From DATLGB01 sp963726825 (GTDB lineage: Bacteria > Actinomycetota > Thermoleophilia > Solirubrobacterales > Solirubrobacteraceae): a stretch of DNA of 64,000 nucleotides. Every line of letters starts with the position of its first letter. The stretch's first letter is position 1. The translations under genes and the position numbers were made by a program. The notes below the pieces were generated by a model, which was not told the DNA's origin, did not search any database, and saw only the letters and a list, made by a program, of their open reading frames with translations. The stretch lies in contig CAVSDT010000001.1 of assembly GCA_963726825.1 (NCBI GenBank), forward strand, positions 558,001-622,000, in the 5' to 3' direction. Positions 8,887 through 16,576 of this stretch are shown piece after piece.

Positions 8887-10080
8887 ATGCCGCTCATGTC
8901 GACGAGCGCCACCCTCCCCCACACCGTCCCGGCCCGGCCCCGCGCCGCCGCGGCCCCGCCGCTCGTCGAGATCGTCATCCCCGTCTTCAACGAGCAGGAG
9001 GCGCTCGAGGCGAGCCTGCGCCGCCTCCACGCCTTCCTCTCGCGCGAACTGCCGTTCTCCTGGCGCATCGTCGTCGCCGACAACGCCTCGACGGACGCCA
9101 CCCCCGCCCTCGCCGCCCGCCTCGCCCGCGAGCTGCCGCACGTCGGCCACCTGCGGCTGGAGCAGCAGGGCCGCGGGCGTGCGCTGCGGATGGCGTGGGC
9201 GGCGAGCCCGGCGCGCGTCGTCGCCTACATGGACGTCGACCTCTCCACCGATCTGCGCGGCGTGCTGCCGCTGCTGGCGCCGCTGGTCTCCGGCCACTCC
9301 GACCTCGCCATCGGCACCCGGCTGGCGCGCGGCGCGCGCGTCGTGCGGGGCCCCAGGCGCGAGCTGATCTCGCGCTCCTACAACGCCCTCCTCCACACGG
9401 TGCTCCGTGCGCGCTTCAGCGACGCGCAGTGCGGCTTCAAGGCCGTCCGCGCCGACGCGCTGCGCACGCTGCTCCCGGACGTGCGCGACCAGGAGTGGTT
9501 CTTCGACACGGAGCTGCTCGTCCTCGCCCAGCGCCGCGGCCTGCGCATCCACGAGGTCCCCGTCGACTGGGTCGACGACCCAGACTCGACCGTCAAGCTC
9601 GCGGCGACGGCGTGGAAGGACCTCCGGGGCGTCGCGCGCATGGCGGCGGCCGGCCCGGTCGCGCGCTTCGCCGCCGTCGGCGTCGCCTGCACCCTCGCGT
9701 TCGCGCTGCTCTACCTCATCCTGCACCCGGCGCTCGGCGCCGTCGCGGCGAACGTCGTGGCGCTCGCGGTCACGGCCATCGCCAACACCGCGGCCAACCG
9801 CGCCTTCACGTTCCGGGTCCGGGGTCCGGCGGACCTGGGCCGCCACCACGCGCGCGGGTTCGTCGTCTTCCTCCTCACCGTCGCGCTGTCCACCGGCGCG
9901 CTCGGGGTGCTGCACGGCCTCGATCCCACCCCGGCCCGCGGGATCGAGCTCGCCGTCCTGATCGGCGCCTCCCTCGTGGCGACGGTCACCCGGTACGTGG
10001 CCATGCGGACGTGGGTCTTCACCCAGGGCCGGCACGCCCGTGGCGGCGTCGCGGGCGTGCCGCTCACGGGATGTCGATGA
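8887..10080 (+). CDS. GT2 glycosyltransferase fused to a GtrA membrane domain
   Basis: 397-residue fusion. Residues about 27-250 are a family 2 (DPM1/polyprenyl-phosphate type) glycosyltransferase with VEIVIPVFNEQEAL, the DNAST segment, the metal-binding YMDVDLSTD and a DAQCGFKA motif. Residues about 265-385 form a four-helix GtrA-like domain ending in VATVTRYVAMRTWVF. Such proteins transfer a sugar to undecaprenyl phosphate and move or anchor it at the membrane for cell-wall or surface-glycan modification. It starts 26 bp after the kinase gene, so the two-component system and the enzyme are probably one operon. The 3' end overlaps the convergent oxidoreductase by 17 bp. Confidence 0.88.
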   Translation: MPLMSTSATLPHTVPARPRAAAAPPLVEIVIPVFNEQEALEASLRRLHAFLSRELPFSWRIVVADNASTDATPALAARLARELPHVGHLRLEQQGRGRALRMAWAASPARVVAYMDVDLSTDLRGVLPLLAPLVSGHSDLAIGTRLARGARVVRGPRRELISRSYNALLHTVLRARFSDAQCGFKAVRADALRTLLPDVRDQEWFFDTELLVLAQRRGLRIHEVPVDWVDDPDSTVKLAATAWKDLRGVARMAAAGPVARFAAVGVACTLAFALLYLILHPALGAVAANVVALAVTAIANTAANRAFTFRVRGPADLGRHHARGFVVFLLTVALSTGALGVLHGLDPTPARGIELAVLIGASLVATVTRYVAMRTWVFTQGRHARGGVAGVPLTGCR

Positions 10081-11032
10081 GCACCTTGCCGACCGTCCCC
10101 GCCTCGACCGCGTCGTGGGCGGCGGCGGTCTGGTCGAGTCCGAACCGGGTCAGCGGCAGCGTCTGCAGGTCGGGGAGGGCCTCCACGACCACCGCGGCGG
10201 CACCGGCGAGCGTGTCCGCCGGGACGCCGTAGAGCAGCACGAAGCGCAGGACCGCGTTGGCGGTCATCAGCTGACGGACGGCCGGGAACGTCAGGTCCCC
10301 ACCCGGATCGGCGTAGGTGACGATGGAGCCGCCGGGCGCCAGCACCGCGAGGTCGAGCTCCCGGTTGTGGGCCAGGTCGACCTCGACGATCCGGTCGGCG
10401 CCGTCCGGCAGCGCGGCCCGTACCTGATCGGCCGCGTCGGCGTCGGTGTAGGTGACGACGGCGTGCGCGCCGGCGGCGCGAGCGAGCTCGCCCTTCTGCG
10501 GCCCGCTGACCGTCGCGACCACGTGGGCGCCCTGACGCACCGCGAGCTGGATCGCCATGTGCCCGACCGCCCCGGCCCCGCCCGCGACGAGCACGCCGAG
10601 GCCGTCGATCGGGCCGTCCGCGGTGAGGCAGTGCTGGGCCGTCAGGGCCGGCACCCCGAGCGAGGCGCCGAGGTCGAAGCTCGCGTCGTGGAGGGGGACC
10701 GCGCGGCGGCTGTCGAGGACCGACCACTGCGCCGCGCTGCCCCAGGGGGAGCCGAACGCGTTGAGGTAGGTCCACACGCGCTCGCCGACGCGGGCGGGGT
10801 CGACGCCGTCGCCGACCGCGTCGATCGTCCCCGCCCCGTCCTGGTTGGGGATCTGGAAGCCGGCGTCGGAGACGCCGCCGGTGGCGCCGGCGCGGGACTT
10901 CCAGTCGGTCGGGTTGACCCCGGAGACCGCCATGCGCACCCGGACCTGGCCGGGCCCGGGCGCGGGCGCATCGACCTCCTCGACGGCGATGACGTCGGAG
11001 GGGCCGGTCTGGGTGTAGCGCGCGGCAAGCAT
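10064..11032 (-). CDS. NADPH:quinone reductase-like oxidoreductase (zinc-free MDR)
   Basis: 322-residue medium-chain dehydrogenase/reductase of the quinone oxidoreductase class. The N-terminal GroES-like domain includes VSGVNPTDWKSR. The nucleotide-binding domain carries GVLVAGGAGAVGHMAIQLA, the NADP-binding Rossmann turn. The structural-zinc cysteine cluster of alcohol dehydrogenases is absent. Likely reduces quinones or enones with NADPH; the substrate is unknown. The gene is nine bases downstream of the VOC-family gene and probably co-transcribed. Confidence 0.88.
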   Translation of the reverse strand: MLAARYTQTGPSDVIAVEEVDAPAPGPGQVRVRMAVSGVNPTDWKSRAGATGGVSDAGFQIPNQDGAGTIDAVGDGVDPARVGERVWTYLNAFGSPWGSAAQWSVLDSRRAVPLHDASFDLGASLGVPALTAQHCLTADGPIDGLGVLVAGGAGAVGHMAIQLAVRQGAHVVATVSGPQKGELARAAGAHAVVTYTDADAADQVRAALPDGADRIVEVDLAHNRELDLAVLAPGGSIVTYADPGGDLTFPAVRQLMTANAVLRFVLLYGVPADTLAGAAAVVVEALPDLQTLPLTRFGLDQTAAAHDAVEAGTVGKVLIDIP

Positions 11033-11041
11033 GCCCGAGGG

Positions 11042-11470
11042 CTACCCGATCGACGGGTGCGCACCGTCCTGGGGCGTCGCGAAGACGTCACCCTCGATCA
11101 ACTCGATGCGGTACCCGTCGGGGTCGGCCACGAAGGCGATCAGCGGCAGGTCGTCGCGGCCGCCGGGGTGGAACGCGGGCTTCTCCGGCTCGACGCCGAC
11201 CGTCTCCTTGAGGTGCACGAGCATGCCCTCGAGGTCCTGCACCGTCATCGCGAAGTGGTTGTAGCCGTCGCCGAGGTCGTAGGGCTCCTCCCGGCCGACG
11301 TTGACGGTCAGCTCGAGCAGGTCCCCCCCACCCGGCAGGCCGAAGTAGACGTTGTAGGCGGACTCGAAGTTCAGTCGCCCGCGCTCCTCGAAGCCGAGCG
11401 CCGCGTAGAAGCGCGCCGAGGCGTCGATGTCACGGACGCGGACGCAGGTGTGCGCGAAGTGGTTGGGCAT
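11042..11470 (-). CDS. VOC-family (glyoxalase I-like) protein
   Basis: 142-residue vicinal-oxygen-chelate protein resembling lactoylglutathione lyase. Two βαβββ modules are visible. Metal-ligand candidates are His5/His8 (NHFAHTCVRV), Glu in LLELTVN, His in YNHFAMTV and Glu in YRIELIE, the pattern of glyoxalase I. Family knowledge suggests methylglyoxal-hemithioacetal isomerisation. Actinobacteria often lack glutathione, so the true thiol or substrate is open. It sits between the quinone reductase and the pterin dehydratase genes on the same strand. Confidence 0.82.
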   Translation of the reverse strand: MPNHFAHTCVRVRDIDASARFYAALGFEERGRLNFESAYNVYFGLPGGGDLLELTVNVGREEPYDLGDGYNHFAMTVQDLEGMLVHLKETVGVEPEKPAFHPGGRDDLPLIAFVADPDGYRIELIEGDVFATPQDGAHPSIG

Positions 11471-11503
11471 CGGCGCAGGATGACACCCGGTGCGCGCCGC
11501 GGG

Positions 11504-11833
11504 TCATCCGCTGACGCGCGGCTGCGGCGGGCCCTCGAGGGGCGAGTCCTCCTCCGGGCGGTAGAGCGCGAGGTCCTCGAGCCGGCGAGCGAGGGCGAGG
11601 TCCTTGCCGGTCACCGTGCCGCCGGCGTCGTGGGTGACGAGCCTGACCTTCACCGCGCCGTAGGAGACCTCGAGATCGGGATGGTGGAAGGCGGTCTCGG
11701 CGGCGAACCCGATCGCGTTGACGAGCATCAGGGTCACCGGCCAGCCCGTGGTCTGGAAGGTGCGGACGATGCCGCCGTCCTCCTGCTCCCACGCGTCGAG
11801 ACCGGCGGCCTGCAGCTGCTCCGTGGTTCCCAT
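11504..11833 (-). CDS. pterin-4a-carbinolamine dehydratase
   Basis: 109-residue protein of the PCD/DCoH family. The family core is present: FHHPDLEVSYGAVKVRL followed by VTGKDLALARRLEDL. It dehydrates 4a-hydroxytetrahydropterin, recycling tetrahydrobiopterin-type cofactors, and may also serve in molybdopterin or folate-related pterin metabolism. ATG at 11833 is only 18 bp from the divergent ATG of the pabB-pabC fusion, so promoters must lie inside the coding regions or a start is misassigned. The pairing with a folate-precursor gene fits a pterin role. Confidence 0.88.
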   Translation of the reverse strand: MGTTEQLQAAGLDAWEQEDGGIVRTFQTTGWPVTLMLVNAIGFAAETAFHHPDLEVSYGAVKVRLVTHDAGGTVTGKDLALARRLEDLALYRPEEDSPLEGPPQPRVSG

Positions 11834-11851
11834 GTCGGGGATGATGCCCCC

Positions 11852-13999
11852 ATGACGACGCCGAGCATGCGCGAGCGGCTCGGCCGCGGACCGGACGCCA
11901 CCGCGGTGCTGCTCGCGCTGCGCGCGGACCCGCATCCCGTCGCGCTCGTCGGGTCGTGGGCGGCCGGGACCGCCGTGGTGGCCGCCGCGCCGGTGCGGGT
12001 GGCGCGCGGCGCGCAGGCGGTGTGGGCGGCGCTGGCCGAGCCGCACGTCGTCGCACCGGGGGACGCGACGGTCGGCGGTGCGTGGATCGGGAGCCTGGCC
12101 TTCGGGCTCGGGGCGACGATCGAGTCCCTTGATCCCCCGCCGCCGCGGCCCGTCCCGGGCCCCGACGGCTGGCTCGGCTTCTACGACCACCTGCTCCTGC
12201 GCGACGCCGATGGCGTGTGGTGGTTCGAGGGGCTCCCGGCGGACGCCGCGCGGGCGGACGTCCTGCGCGAGCGCCGCGAGGAGCTGCGCGAGCGGCTGGG
12301 GTTCGGCGGGGCGACCACGCCCGGCTCGACGGGGCGTGGAGCGGCTGGCGAACCGCCGGGGTCCGTGGCCGTGACCACGTCCCGCGCGGGAGGACGTGGT
12401 GCGGAGGACGCACCGCGGGCGGCGGCGGGTGACGCGCGGATCGTGGACGCGCGCATCCGCGCGCCCGGGTACGCCGGGCACGCCGCGGCGGTCGCGGCCG
12501 CGGTCGAGGCGATCGGCGCCGGCGAGGTGTTCCAGGCCAACCTGTGCCTGCGCGTGGAGGGGCGGCTCGAGGGCGCGGCGATCGACCTGTTCGCGCGCAC
12601 GGCGCGCGCGACGCACCCGGCGTTCGGGGCCTACGTCGACGCGGGCGAGCGCCAGCTCGTGTCCCTCTCCCCGGAGCGGTTCCTGCGGCGCGAGCGCGCC
12701 ACCGTGGTCGCGACCCCCATCAAGGGCACGGCCGCGGGGGACACGGACCCGGCGCACCTCGCCGCATCGGCCAAGGACCGCGCCGAGCACGTGATGATCG
12801 TCGACCTGATGCGCAACGACCTCGGACGGGTGTGCGCGTTCGGGACGGTCCGCGCCGATCCGCAGCCCCGCGTGGAGGCGCACCCGGGCGTCTGGCACCT
12901 CGTCTCCGACGTGCGCGGCCGGCTGCGCGACGGCGTGACCGACACCGACCTGCTCCGCGCGACGTTCCCGCCCGGGTCGGTCACCGGCGCCCCGAAGGTG
13001 CAGGCGCTGCGGGTCATCGCGCGACTGGAGGCGACCGGTCGGGAGGCCTACACGGGCGCGATCGGCCTCGTCTCCCCGCTGGCGGGCCTCGAGCTCAACG
13101 TCGCGATCCGGACCTTCGAGGTGGCCGGGGATCGCGTCTGGCTCGGTGCGGGCGGCGGGATCGTCGCCGACTCCGATCCGGCGGCCGAGACCGTGGAGGC
13201 CTGGCGCAAGGCCGCGCCGCTGATCGCCGCGGCGGGCGGCGAGCTCGCGCCGCCCGCCGGCGCGGTGCGGGCGGGCGCCGGTCCCGTCCCCCTCGCCCCC
13301 GGGCCACGCCCGGACCCCGGGCGGGGGGTGTTCGAGACGGTGCTCGTGCGCGACGGCGTCGCGGTCCGGCTCGAGGCGCATCTGGCCCGGCTGCGTGCGA
13401 GCGTCGCGGCCGTCTACGCCGCCGAGCTCGACGTCGACGCCGTGGCCGCCGACGTCGGCGGCACCCTCGCGCGTCTCTCGACCGCCGGGGCCGCCGGCGC
13501 GCGGCTGCGGATCCGCTGGACGCCGGTCGGCGGCGTCGCGCTGCAGCTCGCGCCGCCCGGTCCAGCACGCGACGCGCCGGTCGCCCTCACGCCCGTCGTC
13601 CTCCCGGGCGGCCTCGGCGCGCACAAGTGGGCCGACCGCGCGGTGATCGGCGCGACGCCCGGGACGCCGCTGTTCCTCGACCTCGACGGCGCCGTCCTCG
13701 AAGCCGGGTGGGCGACCGTGTGGGTCCTCGAGGGCGACCGACTCGTCACGCCGCCCGCGGACGGCCGCATCCTGCCCGGCGTCACCCGCGCGGCGCTGCT
13801 GGCCGCTCCGGGCCTCGCCACCGCCGAGGCGCCGCTGGACCTGCAGCGGCTGCGCGACGCGGACGCCGTCCTGCTCACCGCCGCCGTCTCACTCGCGGCC
13901 GAGGCGACCCTGCCCGGCGGCCGGCCGCCCGGCGCGGGACGGGACCTCGTCTCCCGCCTCCGTGCGCTGCTCAGCGACCCATCCGGCGCAGCCCGATGA
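11852..13999 (+). CDS. pabB: aminodeoxychorismate synthase-lyase fusion PabB-PabC
   Basis: 715-residue fusion for p-aminobenzoate synthesis. The first 455 or so residues are the chorismate-binding domain with the PIKGT motif, whose Lys marks 4-amino-4-deoxychorismate synthase rather than anthranilate synthase. It also has LMRNDLGRV, the PPGSVTGAPK loop and GAGGGIVADSDP. Residues about 465-715 are a fold-type IV PLP lyase with the catalytic Lys in GAHKWADR, then VLEAGWATVWVL and ILPGVTR. Together they make ADC and release pABA plus pyruvate for folate; the glutaminase PabA must be elsewhere. The 3' end overlaps the convergent ABC permease by 29 bp. Confidence 0.92.
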   Translation: MTTPSMRERLGRGPDATAVLLALRADPHPVALVGSWAAGTAVVAAAPVRVARGAQAVWAALAEPHVVAPGDATVGGAWIGSLAFGLGATIESLDPPPPRPVPGPDGWLGFYDHLLLRDADGVWWFEGLPADAARADVLRERREELRERLGFGGATTPGSTGRGAAGEPPGSVAVTTSRAGGRGAEDAPRAAAGDARIVDARIRAPGYAGHAAAVAAAVEAIGAGEVFQANLCLRVEGRLEGAAIDLFARTARATHPAFGAYVDAGERQLVSLSPERFLRRERATVVATPIKGTAAGDTDPAHLAASAKDRAEHVMIVDLMRNDLGRVCAFGTVRADPQPRVEAHPGVWHLVSDVRGRLRDGVTDTDLLRATFPPGSVTGAPKVQALRVIARLEATGREAYTGAIGLVSPLAGLELNVAIRTFEVAGDRVWLGAGGGIVADSDPAAETVEAWRKAAPLIAAAGGELAPPAGAVRAGAGPVPLAPGPRPDPGRGVFETVLVRDGVAVRLEAHLARLRASVAAVYAAELDVDAVAADVGGTLARLSTAGAAGARLRIRWTPVGGVALQLAPPGPARDAPVALTPVVLPGGLGAHKWADRAVIGATPGTPLFLDLDGAVLEAGWATVWVLEGDRLVTPPADGRILPGVTRAALLAAPGLATAEAPLDLQRLRDADAVLLTAAVSLAAEATLPGGRPPGAGRDLVSRLRALLSDPSGAAR

Positions 14000-14741
14000 G
14001 GGCCAGCGCGCCGAAGCCCAGCAGCATCCCCGCCAGCGCGGCGACGCCGGGGAGCGTGTGGGCGAGGCTCGGCTCGATGCCCGAGACCGTCGCCTGGCGC
14101 CCGAGCTCGAGGACGTGGGTCACCGGGTTCAGCCGCGCGGTGTCGGCGAGCCAGCCGTTCAGCAGCGGCTGCGGCGTGTAGGCCGTCGACAGGAACACCC
14201 CGAGGAACACGCCCTGCTGCATCAGCGGTCCGGCCTGCTGGGTCCCGAACAGCACCGCGAGGAAGATCCCCCACAGCGCCGCCACGGCGCAGAACGCGGC
14301 CGCCGCGACGTAGAGCGCGATGACCCCGACCACCCCGCCGGGCAGCTCCGCGCCGAGCGCCAGGCCGACGACCAGCACGACGGTGGCCGGGACCATCGAC
14401 CGGCTGATCGCGCCGAGGATCGGCCCGAGCAGCAGCACGGGCCGCGGGACCGGCGCGACGAGGAAGCGGTCGAAGAGCCCCTGCTCGATGTCGCGAGCGA
14501 GGTTCGATCCCGTCGCGGCGCCGGCGAAGCCCGCCCCCTGCAGGACCGACAGCGGCACGATCCAGGACAGGTAGGAGTCGGTCGGGAAGCCGTCGAGGCC
14601 GACCAGGCGGCTGAACTGCCCGCTCATCCCGAGCAGGAAGATGACCGGCGCGATCGTCGCCGGCAGCAGCGCGCCGCGCACGCGCAGGACCTCGTTGAGC
14701 GACCGGCGCCACAGCGCCCCGACGACGAGCGCGCTGCTCAT
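13971..14741 (-). CDS. ABC-2 type exporter permease (second)
   Basis: 256-residue integral membrane protein with about six hydrophobic segments and the ABC-2 signature region (LNPVTHVLELGR before the last helix). It pairs with the preceding permease and the ATPase gene; ATG at 14741 overlaps the upstream permease stop by 4 bp, indicating translational coupling. This ATPase-plus-two-permease arrangement is the DrrAB-like/nodulation-type exporter layout used for drug, lipid or polysaccharide export. The substrate cannot be deduced. Confidence 0.9.
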   Translation of the reverse strand: MSSALVVGALWRRSLNEVLRVRGALLPATIAPVIFLLGMSGQFSRLVGLDGFPTDSYLSWIVPLSVLQGAGFAGAATGSNLARDIEQGLFDRFLVAPVPRPVLLLGPILGAISRSMVPATVVLVVGLALGAELPGGVVGVIALYVAAAAFCAVAALWGIFLAVLFGTQQAGPLMQQGVFLGVFLSTAYTPQPLLNGWLADTARLNPVTHVLELGRQATVSGIEPSLAHTLPGVAALAGMLLGFGALALIGLRRMGR

Positions 14742-15529
14742 GCGGTGCGGATCCGGTCCTTGAGGGCCAGGGTCGCCAGGCCGGTCGTGGCCACGGCCAG
14801 CACGCCGGCGGCCAGCAGCCCGAGCCACGGGTCACCGAGCGACGGGTCGCCCGTCAGCAGCGAACGAATCCCCTCCACGACGTAGGTCAGCGGGTTGAAC
14901 GCGGCGATGTCGCGCAGCGCGGGGGAGAGCAGGTCGCGCGGGAAGAACGCCGGGGCGGTGAACAGGAGGATGAAGACGAAGGGGAAGATGCTCTGCAGCA
15001 ACGCCAGGGAGCCCGTGCGCAGCGCGATGGCCGAGGCGATCCCGCCGATCCCCGCCGCCGTCAACGCCGCCAGGAGGATCGAGGCGATCACGGCGAGGAC
15101 GCCGCCGGGGTAGGAGGCGCCGAACAGGCGCGCGACCACGACGAAGACGGTGGCCTGGATCAGTCCCAGCCCGACCGTCCCCGCGAGGCGGCCGAGCACG
15201 AGGCTCGTGCGGTGCACGGGCGCGGTCAGCAGCCGGTCGAAGAAGCCGCCCTCGATGTCGCCCGCCAGCGCGATCCCGCTCGTCAGGCCGCACAGCAGGG
15301 CGCCCTGGACGATCGTCCCGGGGACGACGAAGCCGAGGTAGGAGCCCACGTCGGGAAACGCGTCCAGACCCTGCGCGGCGCTCGTCCCGCTCGCGATCAC
15401 GGCGAGCAGCATCAGGGGCAGCACGAACGTCGGCATCAGCAGCTGCGCGCGACGGAACTGCACGCTCAGCGCGCGCTTGCCCAGCGCCTGCACGACGCGC
15501 ACCTCGCGCGCCAGTCCGGGAGCGGTCAA
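14738..15529 (-). CDS. ABC-2 type exporter permease (first)
   Basis: 263-residue integral membrane permease, about six hydrophobic segments, with the ABC-2 region LRDIAAFNPLTYVVEGIR. I chose the TTG start at 15529 because it overlaps the TGA of the upstream ATPase gene (TTGA), matching the coupled style of the operon; a GTG a few codons downstream is an alternative. It likely forms a heterodimer with the following permease, since the operon has one ATPase and two non-identical membrane subunits. Confidence 0.88.
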   Translation of the reverse strand: MTAPGLAREVRVVQALGKRALSVQFRRAQLLMPTFVLPLMLLAVIASGTSAAQGLDAFPDVGSYLGFVVPGTIVQGALLCGLTSGIALAGDIEGGFFDRLLTAPVHRTSLVLGRLAGTVGLGLIQATVFVVVARLFGASYPGGVLAVIASILLAALTAAGIGGIASAIALRTGSLALLQSIFPFVFILLFTAPAFFPRDLLSPALRDIAAFNPLTYVVEGIRSLLTGDPSLGDPWLGLLAAGVLAVATTGLATLALKDRIRTA

Positions 15530-16512
15530 GCGGTGCCCGCGCCCTCGAGCTGTGAGCCGGTGACGGCGGCGAACACGTCGTCGAGCGTCTGTGACTGCAC
15601 CTCGACGGTCTCGACCTCGATGTCGCGCTCGTCCAGACGCCGGATCGCGGGCGCGATCGCGCCGGTGCCGGCCGCCGTCGCCACCACGATCCGGGCGGGA
15701 TGCTGCGCGTCGAACGGCTCGAGCTCCCCGAGGCCCGCCAGGGCCTCGCGCGCCCGCTCGACGTCGGCCGCATCGGCCAGCTCGACGTGGAGGGCCGGCT
15801 CGCCGATGCGCGCCTTCAGGTCGTGCGGGGTGCCCTCGGCGACGAGCTTGCCGCCGGCGATGATGCCCACGCGGTCGGCGAGCTGCTCGGCCTCCTCGAG
15901 GTACTGGGTGGTGAGGAAGACGGTGGTGCCGTCGTCGTTGAGGTTGCGCACCTCCCGCCACAGGGCGTTGCGGCTCGTCGGGTCAAGGCCCGTGGTCGGC
16001 TCGTCGAGGAACAGCACGGCCGGGCGGTGGACGAGCGCGAGCGCGAGGTCCAGTCGCCGCCGCATGCCGCCGGAGTAGCCGCCGACACGGCGGTCGCCGG
16101 CGTCGATGAGGCCGACGCGGCCCAGCAGCGACGTCGCCTGCTCCTTGGCGTCGGCGCCGCGGAGGCCGTGCAGCGCACCCTGCATGCGCAAGAGCTCGCG
16201 GCCGGTCATCAGGGGGTCGATCGCCGCCTCCTGCAGGGCGACGCCGATGTTGCGCCGGACGGCGTCAGCCTCGCGGACCACGTCATGGCCGGCGACACGC
16301 GCCGTCCCGGAGGTCGGCCGCAGCAGCGTGGTGAGGATGCGCACGAGCGTGGTCTTGCCCGCCCCGTTGGGGCCGAGGAAGCCGTAGATCTCGCCGCTGC
16401 GCACCTCGAGATCGAGACCGTCGACGGCGCGGACGGGGCTGCGGCCCCGTCCGAAGGCGCGGACGAGCTCGCAGACCTCGACGGCGGGGGCGTGGTCGGG
16501 GTCGGCGGCCAT
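15526..16512 (-). CDS. ABC exporter ATPase, DrrA-like
   Basis: 328-residue ATP-binding subunit. Walker A is GPNGAGKTT, Q-loop VALQEAA, signature YSGGMRRRLDLA, Walker B VLFLDEPTTGLD; the switch position is LTTQYLEEAEQ with Gln where His is most common, as in DrrA-type proteins. A C-terminal extension (about residues 230-328) of the DrrA type follows. ATG at 16512 is preferred over the in-frame TTG at 16521. It heads a three-gene operon with the two permeases. Confidence 0.93.
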   Translation of the reverse strand: MAADPDHAPAVEVCELVRAFGRGRSPVRAVDGLDLEVRSGEIYGFLGPNGAGKTTLVRILTTLLRPTSGTARVAGHDVVREADAVRRNIGVALQEAAIDPLMTGRELLRMQGALHGLRGADAKEQATSLLGRVGLIDAGDRRVGGYSGGMRRRLDLALALVHRPAVLFLDEPTTGLDPTSRNALWREVRNLNDDGTTVFLTTQYLEEAEQLADRVGIIAGGKLVAEGTPHDLKARIGEPALHVELADAADVERAREALAGLGELEPFDAQHPARIVVATAAGTGAIAPAIRRLDERDIEVETVEVQSQTLDDVFAAVTGSQLEGAGTA

Positions 16513-16576
16513 GGGGGGCAAAGCCTACGGCGCAGCCTGGGTCCGGCGCCAGTGCCGACCCGTCGTGGCGCGCCGC

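Noticed and set aside
10040..11851. Long N-terminal extension in frame with pabB-pabC
   Set aside because: It is antisense to two recognisable genes (quinone reductase, VOC) and unlike any PabB N-terminus; the ATG at 11852 fits the family.
11834..13624. Minus-strand extension of the pterin dehydratase frame across pabB-pabC
   Set aside because: The conserved protein is only the last 109 codons; upstream is a shadow of the plus-strand fusion gene.
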